Origin: Bacteroidales bacterium
GTDB lineage: Bacteria; Bacteroidota; Bacteroidia; Bacteroidales; P3
DNA: 19,461 nucleotides
Assembly (NCBI GenBank): GCA_016281475.1
Contig: JAEEIS010000242.1
Location: forward strand, 1 to 19,461
Reading direction: 5' to 3'
Part shown: positions 8,322 to 14,976 of the stretch, in pieces
Layout: each line of letters starts with the position of its first letter
Position numbering within the stretch: the first letter of the stretch is position 1
Notes under the pieces: generated by a model
Database searches by the model: none
Told to the model about the DNA's origin: nothing
What the model saw: the letters and a program-made list of their open reading frames with translations, nothing else
Translations under genes and position numbers: made by a program

Positions 8322-8567
8322 ATGACCGACCAAGAGAAACCCATCATCGAAGCACGTGTCAAAAACGCCCTCGAACAAATCCGCCCCTATCTACAGCAAG
8401 ACGGTGGCGACGTAGAGTATGTCGACATGACAAACGAAGGAGTCGTAATGGTGCGACTCAAAGGCCATTGCGGCAGCTGCCCTCACGCCCTGCAGACCCT
8501 CAAACAGGGCATTGAGACAGCCGTCAAACGTGTCATTCCCGAAGTAAAGTCCGTCGAAAGAGTATGA
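8322..8567 (+). CDS. NifU C-terminal domain protein (Fe-S scaffold/carrier)
   Basis: An 81-residue stand-alone NifU C-terminal domain. The conserved IRPYLQQDGGDVE (20-32) and KGHCGSCPHA with the cluster-binding pair C50 and C53 are present. Proteins of this type hold a 4Fe-4S cluster at a dimer interface and pass it to targets. The ATG at 8322 was preferred over one at 8244 because the intervening 26 codons only translate the inverted repeat. Its TGA overlaps the ATG of the adenosyltransferase gene (ATGA), showing translational coupling. Together with mrp it forms an Fe-S delivery pair. Confidence 0.93.
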   Translation: MTDQEKPIIEARVKNALEQIRPYLQQDGGDVEYVDMTNEGVVMVRLKGHCGSCPHALQTLKQGIETAVKRVIPEVKSVERV

Positions 8568-9136
8568 TATACACCAAGACTGGCGACAAAGGCACCACCG
8601 CGCTCATCGGTGGCACCCGTGTGGCAAAATGCCACCCACGCGTAGAAGCTTACGGCACTGTCGACGAACTAGGATCCCATGTGGCCCTGCTGTCGGAACA
8701 ACTGGCCGCAACGCCCTCCTTCGCCGAGCCTCGCACGCTCCTCCAGCAAGTCGGGCGTCAACTATTCACCATCCAGACCCTGCTGGCCCTCGAACCCGAC
8801 GCCCCCAACGCAATGGGTATCGACGTGGAAGGATACAGCACACAGCTCACCACCCATTGCGCCACCTTGGAGCAGGCCATTGACGCCCTGCAGGCCACCC
8901 TTCCCCCCTTCCGCAGTTTCGTCATTCCTGGAGGCAACATCCCCTCGGCACAAAGCCACGTGGCGCGCACAGTATGCCGCCGTGCCGAGCGTCGCATAGT
9001 AGAACTCTACGACCAACAACCCGACTCTGCCAACCCCGCCGTACTGTCGTACATCAACCGCCTTTCCGACTACCTGTTTGTCCTTTCACGCCATCTAGTG
9101 GTGGCTCTAGGCGACGAGGAACACTTCTTGAATTGA
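8564..9136 (+). CDS. PduO-type ATP:cob(I)alamin adenosyltransferase
   Basis: Transfers the adenosyl group from ATP to cob(I)alamin, making coenzyme B12. The 190 residues match the PduO family, which forms trimeric helical bundles. The ATP-binding N-terminus reads TKTGDKGTT (4-12), followed by RVEAYGTVDE (26-35). The conserved C-terminal segment has RTVCRRAERR and YINRLSDYLFVLSR. It overlaps the NifU-domain gene by 4 bp. The likely consumer of the product, such as methylmalonyl-CoA mutase, is not in this window. The final LN codons and TGA lie at the start of another AT-rich repeat. Confidence 0.93.
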   Translation: MIYTKTGDKGTTALIGGTRVAKCHPRVEAYGTVDELGSHVALLSEQLAATPSFAEPRTLLQQVGRQLFTIQTLLALEPDAPNAMGIDVEGYSTQLTTHCATLEQAIDALQATLPPFRSFVIPGGNIPSAQSHVARTVCRRAERRIVELYDQQPDSANPAVLSYINRLSDYLFVLSRHLVVALGDEEHFLN

Positions 9137-9175
9137 AAATTGGCTGCCTCACGACGCAACAGCCAATCAACTTAT
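9134..9175. repeat. Inverted repeat at the adenosyltransferase stop codon
   Basis: ATTGGCTG (9139-9146) and CAGCCAAT (9160-9167) form a perfect 8-bp stem with a 13-nt loop, preceded by AATTGAAA and followed by CAACTTATC. The adenosyltransferase stop codon TGA (9134-9136) overlaps the heptamer tract. A T-run (9179-9187) follows, so it may serve as a terminator. The stem and loop resemble the centre of the 4285 element. Confidence 0.65.
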
Positions 9176-9184
9176 CTATTTTTT

Positions 9185-9215
9185 TTTGCGCATATCAGAA
9201 AAAAGTGTACTTTTG
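9185..9215 (+). promoter_or_regulatory. Bacteroidota consensus promoter for the DUF2795 gene
   Basis: TTTG (9185-9188), a 19-nt spacer and TACTTTTG (9208-9215) match the -33/-7 consensus TTTG-N19-TAnnTTTG exactly. Transcription would begin near 9220, giving a leader of about 130 nt that contains the palindrome CCCTATAGGG and the motif at 9317. Confidence 0.7.
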
Positions 9216-9316
9216 CAAAAAAAATATATCGCGTCGTATATAGATTGTGTATTGTAAACGTATAAGTTACGAGCCCTATAGGGATGGGTTTCAAGCCCAA
9301 AATTCCCCACGGCAAG

Positions 9317-9333
9317 GCAAATTGAATATCAAA
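9317..9333 (+). promoter_or_regulatory. Shared leader motif GCAAATTGARTATCAAA (copy 1)
   Basis: GCAAATTGAATATCAAA lies 17 nt before the DUF2795 start codon. The same 17-mer with one change (A to G) lies before the C69 dipeptidase at 17939, followed in both by similar AT-rich sequence ending near TTAAT. Both copies are between a TAnnTTTG promoter core and a start codon. The function is unknown. Confidence 0.4.
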
Positions 9334-9349
9334 TAGTAGAACAGTTAAT

Positions 9350-9571
9350 ATGTATTGGACACTAGAATTAGCAACAAAGTTAGAGGATGCTCCGTGGCCT
9401 GCCACTAAAGACGAACTGATTGATTACGCCCAACGCACGGGTGCACCCATGGAGGTGATTGAAAACTTGATGGAGATAGAGGATGAGGGCGACCCTTACG
9501 ACAGCATCGAGGATCTGTGGCCCGACTACCCCACTAAGGAAGACTTCTTCTTCCAGGAGGACGAATACTAA
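9350..9571 (+). CDS. DUF2795 family small acidic protein
   Basis: A 73-residue, very acidic protein of the DUF2795 type. The N-terminal half (WTLELATKLEDAPWPATKDELIDYAQRTG) carries the conserved pattern in which the chain enters a helix after PxTKDELI, followed by a VIENLMEIEDEG helix and an acidic tail ending in FFFQEDEY. Members are short bacterial proteins of unknown role, common across Bacteroidota. A consensus promoter about 135 bp upstream and the intergenic gap of 139 bp downstream suggest it is transcribed alone. Confidence 0.85.
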   Translation: MYWTLELATKLEDAPWPATKDELIDYAQRTGAPMEVIENLMEIEDEGDPYDSIEDLWPDYPTKEDFFFQEDEY

Positions 9572-9710
9572 TAGCCCATCCTCTCCCTTGGAGCCAGAGC
9601 TGTCTTTGCCTCCACCCCGTCACAGCAGCGCATATACGCCGCCAACTCAACTCACACAACTATAACTGACACTCATTAGCTATAAGCAAACCACTAAAAT
9701 ATCCACTGCT

Positions 9711-10478
9711 ATGCGTATTTCTTTCATAGGCTCAGGCAATGTGGCGACACATCTGGCTCTTGCAATGAGACAAAGAGGACATATCATAGACCAAGTATGG
9801 TCACGCGACATCGCGCATGCACAATACCTTGCCCATCGCATTGAGGCGCAGCCCATAGACAATATCTCCCAACTCCGCTCCAACGCCAATATCTATATCT
9901 TTGCCGTTGCCGACGATGCCCTTTACGACATGGCTCCCTCCCTTCATTTGGGCAGTGCTTTAGTGCTGCACACCTCCGGTGCCACACCCATGGGTGTGCT
10001 CAGAGCCACTAGTTCGCGCTATGGAGTGCTGTGGTCGCCCCAAAGCTTCGTCCGCGATGTCGCCATCGAATACAACGAACTGCCCTTCTGCATCGAAGGC
10101 TGCAACAAGAAGACTGAGGACGACATTGAGGAATTCATCAGCATGATATCCACCCACGTATATCGCACCACCCACCAACAGCGACAATACCTGCATCTGG
10201 CCTCTGTCTTTGTAAACAACTTCACCAACGGACTCTATGCCTTAGCGCAGTTGCTATGCGACAAGCACAATGTCCCCTTCGAAATACTCTATCCCATCAT
10301 CCTCACCACCGCAAAACGGGTGCAGTGGGGCGACGTGCGATACCAGCTGACCGGACCCGCTGTCCGCGGTGACGAAAAGACCCTCAACGCCCACCGTCGC
10401 CTTTTGGTCGAGAATCCTCAGATGCTGTCGGTCTACGACGAATTCACACGCCTGCTACAGCAACTCAAAAACCAATGA
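9711..10478 (+). CDS. Rossmann-fold DUF2520 protein (F420-dependent NADP oxidoreductase-like)
   Basis: A 255-residue two-domain protein. The N-terminal NAD(P)-binding Rossmann fold has GSGNVA (7-12). It is followed by FAVADDAL, HTSGATPMGVL and GVLWSPQSF. The C-terminal DUF2520 helical domain contains NNFTNGLYALAQ and the tail typical of the family, with an overall resemblance to ketopantoate or pyrroline-carboxylate reductases. The substrate is unknown. Its TGA overlaps the tatD ATG (ATGA), so the two are translationally coupled. The ATG at 9711 begins directly with the first beta strand, so the start is secure. Confidence 0.9.
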   Translation: MRISFIGSGNVATHLALAMRQRGHIIDQVWSRDIAHAQYLAHRIEAQPIDNISQLRSNANIYIFAVADDALYDMAPSLHLGSALVLHTSGATPMGVLRATSSRYGVLWSPQSFVRDVAIEYNELPFCIEGCNKKTEDDIEEFISMISTHVYRTTHQQRQYLHLASVFVNNFTNGLYALAQLLCDKHNVPFEILYPIILTTAKRVQWGDVRYQLTGPAVRGDEKTLNAHRRLLVENPQMLSVYDEFTRLLQQLKNQ

Positions 10479-11320
10479 TTGACACCCACTGCCACCTTTA
10501 CGACGAAGCTTTCGACACCGACCGCGACGAATCCGTCCTCCGCGCAGTGAAGGCTGGGGTCGACACCATGCTGTTGCCCGCCATCGACAGCCACAGTCAC
10601 CACAGCCAAGAGGCTCTCGCCGACGCCTATCCCCAGCACTTCCGTCAAATGATGGGTCTGCACCCCACCTCCGTCACCGCCGACTTCCAGCAGGAACTCG
10701 ACATCGTACACAGCAAACTGTTTGATTGTGTTAATGAGTTAATGTGTAAATGCGTTAGTCCGACTAACGAATCCACACACTCACAAATTCACACATTCAC
10801 GAATTCACACATTCCCTACGTCGCCGTTGGCGAAATAGGCCTCGACCTCTATTGGGACAAAAGTTTCCTCGACCAGCAGATTCATGTCCTTCGTCAACAA
10901 ATGCTGTGGGCCGAACAACTCGGCCTGCCCGTATGCTTGCACGTCCGCAAGGCACACAACGAACTTTTCGGACTCCTACGCGACCTCAACCGCCCCCGCT
11001 ACAGCGGAGTGATGCACTGTTTCGGTGGTAGCGTGCAAGAAGCCCACCGCGCCATCGAGATGGGCTTCCATATCGGCATCGGCGGTGTAGTGACATACAA
11101 AAACGCCACCCTCGCCGACGTGGCACGTGCCGTGCCCCTCGACCGCATCCTACTCGAGACCGACGCCCCCTATCTGCCGCCCGTGCCTCACCGTGGCAAG
11201 CGCAACGAGAGTGCCTACATCCCACTCATAGCCAACTGCATCGCCACCCTCCGCGGTATCACTCCCCAAGAAGTCGCCGACACCACTACCGCCTCAGCAC
11301 GACAGCTCTTCAATTTATGA
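10475..11320 (+). CDS. TatD family metal-dependent hydrolase (DNase) with repeat-encoded insertion
   Basis: A 281-residue amidohydrolase-fold nuclease of the TatD family. Metal-site residues visible are H5 and H7 (DTHCH), E120 (GEIGLD), H156 (LHVRKAH), H181 (MHCFGG) and D230 (ETDAPYL), so the active site looks complete. Residues about 84-113 are not part of the family pattern as I know it, where the helix ending near HSKLF leads directly to YVAVGEIG. This segment is encoded by a palindromic octamer repeat (10730-10813) and is rich in Cys, Thr, His, Ser and Asn. It probably forms a surface loop just before the E120 strand. It is coupled to the upstream DUF2520 gene and overlaps the convergent GNAT-like gene by 11 bp. 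Confidence 0.92.
   Translation: MIDTHCHLYDEAFDTDRDESVLRAVKAGVDTMLLPAIDSHSHHSQEALADAYPQHFRQMMGLHPTSVTADFQQELDIVHSKLFDCVNELMCKCVSPTNESTHSQIHTFTNSHIPYVAVGEIGLDLYWDKSFLDQQIHVLRQQMLWAEQLGLPVCLHVRKAHNELFGLLRDLNRPRYSGVMHCFGGSVQEAHRAIEMGFHIGIGGVVTYKNATLADVARAVPLDRILLETDAPYLPPVPHRGKRNESAYIPLIANCIATLRGITPQEVADTTTASARQLFNL
10730..10813. repeat. Octamer-periodic palindromic element inside tatD, in frame
   Basis: A perfect central stem CGTTAGT (10753-10759) and ACTAACG (10763-10769) has a CCG loop. The left flank has 8-nt units GTTAATGA, GTTAATGT, GTAAATGC (10730-10753). The right flank has CACAAATT, CACACATT, CACGAATT, CACACATT (10782-10813). The two flanks are imperfectly complementary (about 20 of the 28 positions nearest the centre). 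The whole element is open in the tatD frame and supplies about 28 codons. Confidence 0.75.
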
Positions 11321-11888
11321 ACGGCAGGAAATTTGACGTTTGGGCCTTGGTGCTCTTTCTAGCCATCATGGCTCCCACATTCATCTGACTGACCGTCCTT
11401 GCCGCCGCGCTCAGCGGCAGCATGTAGTAGACCGACATCTCATCGCGGTAAAACTCCACCGCCCCCCAACGCTGCCAGTAGCGGTGGGTCTTCAGGCGAT
11501 GCATCACGGGGATGAACACAAAGTCGTAACCCTGCAGGTCGGGCCATAGCGACATAATCATGTCGTAGTTCAGCTGCGTGCCACGGTACTCCTCGGCCAC
11601 GATAAACGAAAACACCGCGATATACCGCAATCCATTCAGCCGTGCCAGCAACTCAGGCTGCTCGACGGCCATCTGAGCCGTCTCCTCCTCAATGCGGTAG
11701 TCGCTCATATTCAGCAGTCCAACCGTCTCCCCTGCGCCATCCACGGCCTTCACGCTCATCGGCCAGTTGAAATGCAGGTGCGCCACCCAATCCTCCACCT
11801 CGGCAGCGTCGAATCCATATTGGCGCACCATCCAGCGCACCGTCTCGGCGGCATCGGCCGCCGTCATCCGTTGCAGACTATAGCTCAT
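11310..11888 (-). CDS. GNAT-like acetyltransferase
   Basis: A 192-residue protein with a probable GNAT fold. An N-terminal alpha/beta region is followed by YIAVFSFIVAEEYRGTQLNYDMI, which fits the beta4 / acyl-CoA-binding loop / alpha3 core, and by HRYWQRWGAVEFYRDEMSVYYM, a typical C-terminal strand pair. The acceptor substrate is unknown. A GTG two codons upstream (11894) is possible, but the ATG at 11888 was chosen because it overlaps the stop of the DUF2156 gene (ATGAGCTATAG), with a G-rich stretch just upstream that could bind the ribosome. The pairing with a DUF2156 gene, itself a GNAT-superfamily relative, suggests a tandem acyltransferase operon. Its 3' end overlaps convergent tatD by 11 bp. 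Confidence 0.72.
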   Translation of the reverse strand: MSYSLQRMTAADAAETVRWMVRQYGFDAAEVEDWVAHLHFNWPMSVKAVDGAGETVGLLNMSDYRIEEETAQMAVEQPELLARLNGLRYIAVFSFIVAEEYRGTQLNYDMIMSLWPDLQGYDFVFIPVMHRLKTHRYWQRWGAVEFYRDEMSVYYMLPLSAAARTVSQMNVGAMMARKSTKAQTSNFLPFIN

Positions 11889-12870
11889 TGCCACCCCCTA
11901 CCGTCACATAGTTATACGAAAGCAGCATATAGGGGTGGTACGACAGCTTCGACTTCCTCAGTCCCTCCAACCCCATGTCCTCCTCGCGGTTCACATACAC
12001 GTACTGCTCCGGCAGATGCGCTGCAAACTGCTGGTTGATGATATTGAATGCCCCGTCCACAGTGCGGTCCGCCTTCTCCACCAGAACGTCGAAGGTGTCG
12101 TGCGTCACCGCCGCGCCGTAGGTGAACGCCACCATGCGCCCGCCCACATAGATGCAGCCGCCCCGCATCCCCAGCTCGTCCCAATGCGCCATCACCGTCT
12201 CCATCGCCCGCTGCTCGGCACGCACCGTCTCGTTGTAGAAAGGCTCGTCCTGATGCACCTCGTTGCGCCACAGCATCGACAGCTGGCGGCACTCGTCGAA
12301 CCGCTCCGGCGTGAGCTCCATGTATTCAAAGTCGGGATGCTCCGACAGAAACTTATTCACATGGTTGCGCTTCGCCTTAAGGTTCTTGCCCTTCATCTCC
12401 GCCAACTCCTGCCGCAGATAGATATAGTCGTACTGGTTTCTTCGAGGCTCCACGCCGACACGGCCCGGCATCAGTGCCTTGACGTGTGCGGCATGGTCGT
12501 CCTCCAGCCCCATAATCAGCAAGTCGGCACCCACACTTGCCGCATCATCGATGAGCATCCCCAACAACGAAACAGTAGGAGGCTCCGCACAGCACAGCAT
12601 ATAGGCCCGCCTCCCCTCTATGCTGAACCGAAACACCACCACCATCCCCTTTTGAAAGGGGTGGCCGAAGGCCGGGGTATGTGACTCGCCAATACACACC
12701 TCCGTATTGAACCAAAACTGCCACCCAATCAGGTTGGCAAAGGTCAGGTTACAGTTGCGCCGACCCGCTGCCAGCGTCACCCGCTGCACCGATTCTCGGT
12801 CCTCCACCGTCAGCCTATGAAACTCCAACGGTGCTATTTTGCAGCCCTCTGTCATACTTATACGCATCAA
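11878..12870 (-). CDS. DUF2156 (LPG synthase C-terminal-like) protein with repeat-encoded insertion
   Basis: A 330-residue protein of the DUF2156 family, whose fold is a tandem GNAT related to the aminoacyl-transferring half of lysyl-phosphatidylglycerol synthase. Recognisable segments are RRNCNLTFANLIGW (37-50), YDYIYLRQELAEMKGKNLKAKRNHVNKF (with the lysine/arginine-rich KAKRNHVNKF), GGCIYVGGRMVAFTYG and YVYVNREEDMGLEGLRKSKLSYHP. Residues 64-75 (HTPAFGHPFQKG) are foreign to the family and are encoded by one unit of the hairpin repeat seen at 14098-17780. Met2 and Met6 are alternative starts: the predicted promoter core lies only 12 bp before 12870, so initiation at 12855 (Met6) is plausible. 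Substrate and role are unknown. Confidence 0.85.
   Translation of the reverse strand: MMRISMTEGCKIAPLEFHRLTVEDRESVQRVTLAAGRRNCNLTFANLIGWQFWFNTEVCIGESHTPAFGHPFQKGMVVVFRFSIEGRRAYMLCCAEPPTVSLLGMLIDDAASVGADLLIMGLEDDHAAHVKALMPGRVGVEPRRNQYDYIYLRQELAEMKGKNLKAKRNHVNKFLSEHPDFEYMELTPERFDECRQLSMLWRNEVHQDEPFYNETVRAEQRAMETVMAHWDELGMRGGCIYVGGRMVAFTYGAAVTHDTFDVLVEKADRTVDGAFNIINQQFAAHLPEQYVYVNREEDMGLEGLRKSKLSYHPYMLLSYNYVTVGGGNEL
12646..12682. repeat. Hairpin-repeat unit inside the DUF2156 coding sequence
   Basis: The unit comprises CCCCTTTTGAAAGGGG (12646-12661, 7-bp arms), then T, then GGCC-GAA-GGCC (12663-12673), then GGGGTATGT. It is a close copy of the units at 14717-14754 and 14999-15036 read on the opposite strand. 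Those have CCCCTCTTGAGAGGGG (a paired change) and a GATA loop. Here the loop is one base shorter, and the reading frame of the host gene is open through the unit. Confidence 0.85.
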
Positions 12871-12881
12871 ATTTGTGTACG

Positions 12882-12889
12882 CAAAAATA
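12882..12889 (-). promoter_or_regulatory. Promoter -7 element for the DUF2156-GNAT operon
   Basis: On the minus strand this reads TATTTTTG followed by C, matching TAnnTTTG. Transcription would start around 12876, leaving almost no leader before the ATG at 12870 and about 20 nt before Met6. No clear -33 box is seen. Confidence 0.45.
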
Positions 12890-12920
12890 CAAAAAATCTA
12901 GCTATTATTGATTTTATTCG

Positions 12921-12928
12921 TATATTTG
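12921..12928 (+). promoter_or_regulatory. Promoter -7 element for the threonine dehydrogenase gene
   Basis: TATATTTG followed by C fits TAnnTTTG. It is back to back with the minus-strand promoter at 12882-12889, so the short intergenic region is a divergent promoter. The predicted transcript starts near 12933, at the base of a stem-loop. Confidence 0.5.
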
Positions 12929-12932
12929 CTAA

Positions 12933-12969
12933 TTCAAATTATTGAGGCCCGACACCGCAACAATTTGAA
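12933..12969 (+). promoter_or_regulatory. Stem-loop at the 5' end of the threonine dehydrogenase leader
   Basis: TTCAAATTATTG (12933-12944) pairs with CAACAATTTGAA (12958-12969) at 11 of 12 positions, with a 13-nt loop. It would sit at the very start of the transcript. It could stabilise the mRNA or be part of a regulatory leader. No known riboswitch is recognised. Confidence 0.4.
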
Positions 12970-13030
12970 CGAATGCAGATTGAAAAGATTACAGCATTTC
13001 AAACAAAGATTTATTTAAAATATTACCACA

Positions 13031-13978
13031 ATGAAAAGAATACTGATAGTAGGTGCAGGCGGACAAATTGGTTCCGAACTCACACGTAATTTGAGAGACA
13101 TCTATGGTGACAACAACGTCGTGTGCAGCGACCTCCGTCCCCTCAAGGGCGACCCCTACGAGCGCGGCCCCGTGGAGCGCATCGACTCCACCCAAATCAT
13201 GCAGATTGCCACCGCCGTCAAGCAGTACAACATCGACACCATCTACAACCTCGCCGCCATCCTCAGCGCCACCGCCGAGCTCAACCCCATGCTCGGTTGG
13301 AACGTCGGCATCGGCTCCCTGGTCAACTGCCTCGAGGTGGCTCGCCTCTTCGGCTGCGCCGTCTTCACCCCCTCCTCCATCGGCGCCTTCGGCCCCAGCA
13401 CACCCCACGACAACACCCCGCAGGACACCATCCAGCGACCCAACACCATCTACGGTGTCACCAAAGTGACGGGCGAGCTGCTCTCCGACTACTACTTCAC
13501 ACGCTTCGGCGTCGACACCCGCAGCGTCCGCTTCCCCGGCCTCATCAGCTACCAGACCCTCCCCGGCGGCGGCACCACCGACTACGCCGTCGAAATCTAC
13601 TACGCCGCCGTCAAAGGCGAGCGCTTCGTCTGCCCCCTCAAGAAAGGCACCTATATGGACATGATGTACATGCCCGACGCCCAGAAGGCCATGATCGACA
13701 TCATGGAGGCCGACCCCTCCAAGCTCGTCCACCGCAACAGCTTCAACGTCACCGCTATGAGCTTCGACCCCGAAATTATCTACAACACCATCCGCAAACG
13801 CTACCCCAACTTCGAGATGGTCTATGAACCCGAACCCATCAAGCAGGCCATCGCCGACAGCTGGCCCGACAAGATGGACGACAGCTGCGCCCGCAACGAG
13901 TGGGGCTGGAACCCCCAGTTCGACCTCGAGCGCATGACCGACGACATGATCCTCAACCTAAAGAAGAAACTGCTTTAG
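13031..13978 (+). CDS. NAD-dependent L-threonine 3-dehydrogenase, SDR/epimerase type
   Basis: A 315-residue extended short-chain dehydrogenase. The NAD-binding motif GAGGQIG is at residues 8-14. The catalytic triad elements are the Ser in TPSSIGAFG and the pair Y141 and K145 in YGVTK. The sequence pattern (ILIVGAGGQIGSELT, TIYNLAAILSATAE, WNVGIGSLVNCLE, RFPGLISYQTLPGGGTTDYAVEIYY) matches the epimerase-like L-threonine dehydrogenases known from Flavobacterium and Cytophaga, which convert L-threonine to 2-amino-3-oxobutyrate. The usual partner, glycine C-acetyltransferase (kbl), is not in the window. Codons are strongly C-rich at third positions. It is probably monocistronic, bounded by its own promoter and a hairpin terminator. 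Confidence 0.88.
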   Translation: MKRILIVGAGGQIGSELTRNLRDIYGDNNVVCSDLRPLKGDPYERGPVERIDSTQIMQIATAVKQYNIDTIYNLAAILSATAELNPMLGWNVGIGSLVNCLEVARLFGCAVFTPSSIGAFGPSTPHDNTPQDTIQRPNTIYGVTKVTGELLSDYYFTRFGVDTRSVRFPGLISYQTLPGGGTTDYAVEIYYAAVKGERFVCPLKKGTYMDMMYMPDAQKAMIDIMEADPSKLVHRNSFNVTAMSFDPEIIYNTIRKRYPNFEMVYEPEPIKQAIADSWPDKMDDSCARNEWGWNPQFDLERMTDDMILNLKKKLL

Positions 13979-14041
13979 GTCGCGACCGAAAGGGAGCAAT
14001 CTAAAGCCCTTCCTGCTTTAACTTTAGGCTGTAATAAAAAT

Positions 14042-14083
14042 CTCGCCACCCTACACCTCCGTAGAGTGGCGAGATTCCTTTTT
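14042..14083 (+). terminator. Intrinsic terminator after the threonine dehydrogenase gene
   Basis: CTCGCCAC (14042-14049) pairs perfectly with GTGGCGAG (14066-14073), with an inner CCTAC/GTAG extension, followed by ATTCCTTTTTT. Upstream A residues could extend pairing into the T-run, so it may work in both directions. Between the gene and this site are a palindrome GGTCGCGACC at the stop codon (13978-13987) and a CTAAAG/CTTTAG pair. Confidence 0.75.
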
Positions 14084-14097
14084 AGATACTCACCATC

Positions 14098-14208
14098 AAC
14101 GTAGTCTCCAGCGTCATGCAGCAGCAGTCCCCTCTTAAGAGGAGTGTCACAAAGTGACGGGGTATGTCTAAGAGAGGGGTACCGCGAAGCGGGGGGGGTA
14201 GGTATCCC
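14098..14208. repeat. Hairpin-repeat array A, upstream of the DUF559 gene
   Basis: A left-end motif AACGTAGTCTCCAGCGT (14098-14114) is shared at 16 of 17 positions with 17631-17647. Then come CCCCTCTTAAGAGGAG (14129-14144), the hairpin GTCAC-AAA-GTGAC, the linker GGGGTATGT, then AGGGG TA and the hairpin CCGC-GAA-GCGG followed by a G-run. No gene is supported within it; an apparent minus-strand reading frame across it only translates the repeat. Confidence 0.8.
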
Positions 14209-14255
14209 CCTTAACGTCCCATACAATATTTTACAAACACCTCCGTTACCACAAT

Positions 14256-14690
14256 ATGATTTTCAACGATACCATCCTCCAGTCGTTAGGCATCCCTACC
14301 GACGGAATCGAGTACCACGGCAAGTTCCCCCCGTACAACCCAAGGCTGAACGCGCTGGCACGCGAACTGCGCAACTATGGCACCAAATCAGAGGCAATGC
14401 TCTGGAAGGTATTGAAAAACAAACAGACCGGATACCGGTTTACACGACAGAAACCCATCTTGAACTTTATTGCAGACTTCTATTGCCACGAACTGCATGC
14501 TGTGGTGGAAGTGGATGGCAGCAGCCATTTCAGCAAAGAAGACCATTTGGACGATGTCGAGCGCGACAGGCAGATGAATGCTATCGGCATCCGTGTCGTG
14601 CGACTCTTGGATGGGGATGTGAGGCGGAATCCTATCGAATCGGCGCAATACATCTTCTTTATGCTAGGCGTGGAAGTACCCGACCTCTGA
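14256..14690 (+). CDS. DUF559 domain protein, Vsr/PD-(D/E)XK endonuclease-like
   Basis: A 144-residue protein with the DUF559 pattern, whose fold is related to very-short-patch-repair and restriction-type nucleases. Key residues are E46 (TKSEAMLW), R64-Q65-K66 (FTRQKPI), D74 (IADFYC), E85-V86-D87 (VVEVDGSSH) and H91, then a helix with DDVERDRQ and a final strand GIRVVRLLDGDV. All elements needed for an active site appear present. No methyltransferase is adjacent, so it is not an obvious restriction system. It is bracketed by hairpin-repeat arrays: array A ends 47 bp before the ATG and array B starts 5 bp after the stop. This invites the idea that it works on or moves with the repeats, which is inference. 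Confidence 0.85.
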   Translation: MIFNDTILQSLGIPTDGIEYHGKFPPYNPRLNALARELRNYGTKSEAMLWKVLKNKQTGYRFTRQKPILNFIADFYCHELHAVVEVDGSSHFSKEDHLDDVERDRQMNAIGIRVVRLLDGDVRRNPIESAQYIFFMLGVEVPDL

Positions 14691-14694
14691 TTCC

Positions 14695-14767
14695 CGCCGA
14701 CATCCGTCGGCACTATACATACCCCGGCCTATCGGCCACCCCTCTCAAGAGGGGACGGCTGACGCAT
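14695..14767. repeat. Hairpin-repeat block B (73-bp exact direct repeat, copy 1)
   Basis: The block contains the hairpin GCCGAC-ATCC-GTCGGC (14696-14711). It then has, in inverted orientation relative to array A, ACATACCCC, GGCC-TATC-GGCC and CCCCTCTCAAGAGGGG. It is identical over 73 bp to 14977-15049, which lies 282 bp away in the same orientation. Confidence 0.9.
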
Positions 14768-14795
14768 CCATCTGCCTATATGCTGTATACAATTG

Positions 14796-14949
14796 GGCCG
14801 CGTGCAGCGCGTCCCCTTCCCCTTTTGAAAGGGGTACGCCGATAGGCGGGGGGTATGTCTATAAGAGGGGTGTCACGAAGTGACGGGGTATGTCTATAAG
14901 TGGGGTACCGCGAAGCGGGGGAGCATGTATCACGCTCGCGGAGCGAGCA
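14796..14949. repeat. Hairpin-repeat array C
   Basis: The modules in order are: CGCG-TGCAG-CGCG; CCCCTTTTGAAAGGGG (14819-14834); CGCC-GATA-GGCG; linker GGGGTATGTCTATAAG; GTCAC-GAA-GTGAC (14872-14884); linker; CCGC-GAA-GCGG (14908-14918); a GCATGTATCAC variant linker; and GCTCGC-GGA-GCGAGC. Positions 14796-14871 are identical to 17648-17723. Confidence 0.9.
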
Positions 14950-14976
14950 CAAATAAAAAGGAATCCTTGTTATTTG

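Noticed and set aside
12989..13732. 247-codon minus-strand open frame across the threonine dehydrogenase
   Set aside because: Gly/Val/Asp-rich shadow caused by the C-rich third codon positions of the real gene.
14144..14845. 233-codon plus-strand frame overlapping the DUF559 gene
   Set aside because: It reads the DUF559 gene in the wrong frame and runs through repeats on both sides.
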